DNA of 64,000 nt, taken from positions 33,243 through 97,242 of the forward strand of contig NZ_JABSQR010000020.1 of the NCBI RefSeq assembly GCF_013215705.1. Reading direction: 5' to 3'. Shown here piece by piece: positions 63,390 through 64,000 of the stretch (position 1 is the stretch's first letter; the number at the start of each line of letters is the position of its first letter). A program made the translations under genes and the position numbers. The notes beneath the pieces were generated by a model. That model saw nothing but the letters and a program-made list of their open reading frames with translations. It ran no database searches and was not told the origin of the DNA. Source of the DNA: Moritella sp. (lineage in GTDB: Bacteria; Pseudomonadota; Gammaproteobacteria; Enterobacterales; Moritellaceae).

Positions 63390-64000
63390 ATGAGAGCTAC
63401 TTCAAGGCTAGCTATTTCAAGGAGAGCTACTGTAACTCTTGAGTATGTACGAAATGCTATAGAAAAAATAAATGATAATGCTGGAGAGTTACTGATAACC
63501 AATGATTGCTCGTACAAAGCAAACTATCGAAGTGATAATTTATTAATTCGTCATATTAATTCATATTTTACTGATGTTGAAAAATCTGAATTCATTGCTA
63601 AATATTCTAAAGAAATTCATGTTGATAAAAAATTGGTCACTTTATGGGATGCTTTATTAAGGCGTCCGATTGAAAACGTAACGCTAGGATATGTACGAGA
63701 TGGAATTGCTCATATAAACGATAATATTGAAGGGGCTTTAATTACAGGTACAAGTTCGTATGCTAAGTACTATCGGAGTGTTAAGTTTTTACCTTGTAGT
63801 ATTATTTCATTTTTTTCAAAATTGAATCGCGCTAAATTTATTGCTGAGTATGCCAAAGAAATTGGGCGGGATAAAAATACTATAAATATATGGGATGCCT
63901 TATTAAGGCGTCCGATTGAAAATGTAACGCTAGGATATGTACGAGATGGAATTGCTCATATAAACGATAATATTGAAGGGGCTTTAATTACAGGTACAAG
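63390..64000 (+). CDS. 82-residue tandem-repeat protein, partial (runs off the window)
   Basis: Open reading frame from an ATG at 63390, preceded by a strong GGGGGAGG, and still open at the end of the window (at least 203 codons). It encodes tandem units of 82 residues that begin VTLxYVRxxI and end WDALLRRPIEN. Unit 1 is diverged; unit 2 and the visible part of unit 3 are nearly identical at the DNA level. Helical patterns with basic residues suggest a DNA- or protein-binding repeat. It follows the recombinase by 137 bases on the same strand and may be a second recombination gene of the element (GmtZ-like position). Function not recognised. Confidence 0.75.
   Translation, partial: MRATSRLAISRRATVTLEYVRNAIEKINDNAGELLITNDCSYKANYRSDNLLIRHINSYFTDVEKSEFIAKYSKEIHVDKKLVTLWDALLRRPIENVTLGYVRDGIAHINDNIEGALITGTSSYAKYYRSVKFLPCSIISFFSKLNRAKFIAEYAKEIGRDKNTINIWDALLRRPIENVTLGYVRDGIAHINDNIEGALITGT
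63643..64000 (+). repeat. 246-base coding direct repeat
   Basis: The sequence at 63643-63754 recurs at 63889-64000 with a period of 246 bases (82 codons). In the visible 112-base overlap I see two differences, both silent (GCT/GCC and AAC/AAT). The third unit is cut by the window edge. Confidence 0.9.

Overview
The window looks like a chromosomal segment of a marine, probably cold-adapted gammaproteobacterium, most likely Moritella or a close relative. This rests on gene order and protein resemblance recalled from the families (E. coli-like ygiF/glnE, nudF-cpdA-yqiA-parE, rpsF-rpsR-rplI and dnaB-alr blocks; a MotX sodium-motor protein; a Vibrio-type MARTX toxin locus). No database search was possible, so the genus is an inference.

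Layout. 0.1-8.2 kb: ygiF and glnE, separated by a leftward yjfI-yjfJ-yjfK operon that ends in a small two-module ribbon-helix-helix-like protein, and by a DUF350 membrane gene. 8.2-15.2 kb: lpxL, tolC, nudF, cpdA, yqiA, parE. 15.3-34.4 kb: a complete MARTX locus with the type I exporter rtxB-rtxD-rtxE, then rtxH, the acyltransferase rtxC and the 3992-residue toxin rtxA, all on one strand. 34.5-38.5 kb: a Fur-box-controlled ferric iron transporter (fbpABC). 38.5-42.3 kb: argR and a divergent arginine transport operon (artP-I-Q-M) with paired ARG boxes. 42.5-51 kb: housekeeping genes mdh, motX, rnr, rlmB, an RDD protein, elaA, rpsF, rpsR, rplI. 51-57.4 kb: a leftward three-gene operon (AGPS-like flavoenzyme, GlpD-like dehydrogenase, FGGY kinase) with a divergent AraC regulator. 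57.5-61.5 kb: cytochrome c, dnaB, alr and a TetR regulator. 61.6-64 kb: the left end of an integrated element. It consists of a radical SAM gene cut off after 36 codons, a tyrosine recombinase, and the start of a gene encoding 82-residue tandem repeats that runs off the window.

How the parts work together. RtxB and RtxE are the ATPase/permease pair and RtxD the periplasmic adaptor. The outer-membrane duct is probably TolC, encoded about 5 kb upstream. RtxC should acylate RtxA. The toxin has the conserved Gly-rich N-terminal repeats, a cysteine protease domain with intact His and Cys, and C-terminal calcium-binding repeats. Its central cargo is unusual: a YopT-like (C58) cysteine protease-like domain, a second unrelated Cys-His-Asp domain, and a third domain I cannot assign. 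I see no actin cross-linking (ACD), Rho-inactivation (RID) or alpha/beta hydrolase (ABH) domain.

The most promising candidates for something undescribed are the MARTX cargo domains, the AGPS/GlpD/kinase operon (perhaps ether-lipid breakdown), and the recombinase plus repeat-protein element that interrupts the radical SAM gene.
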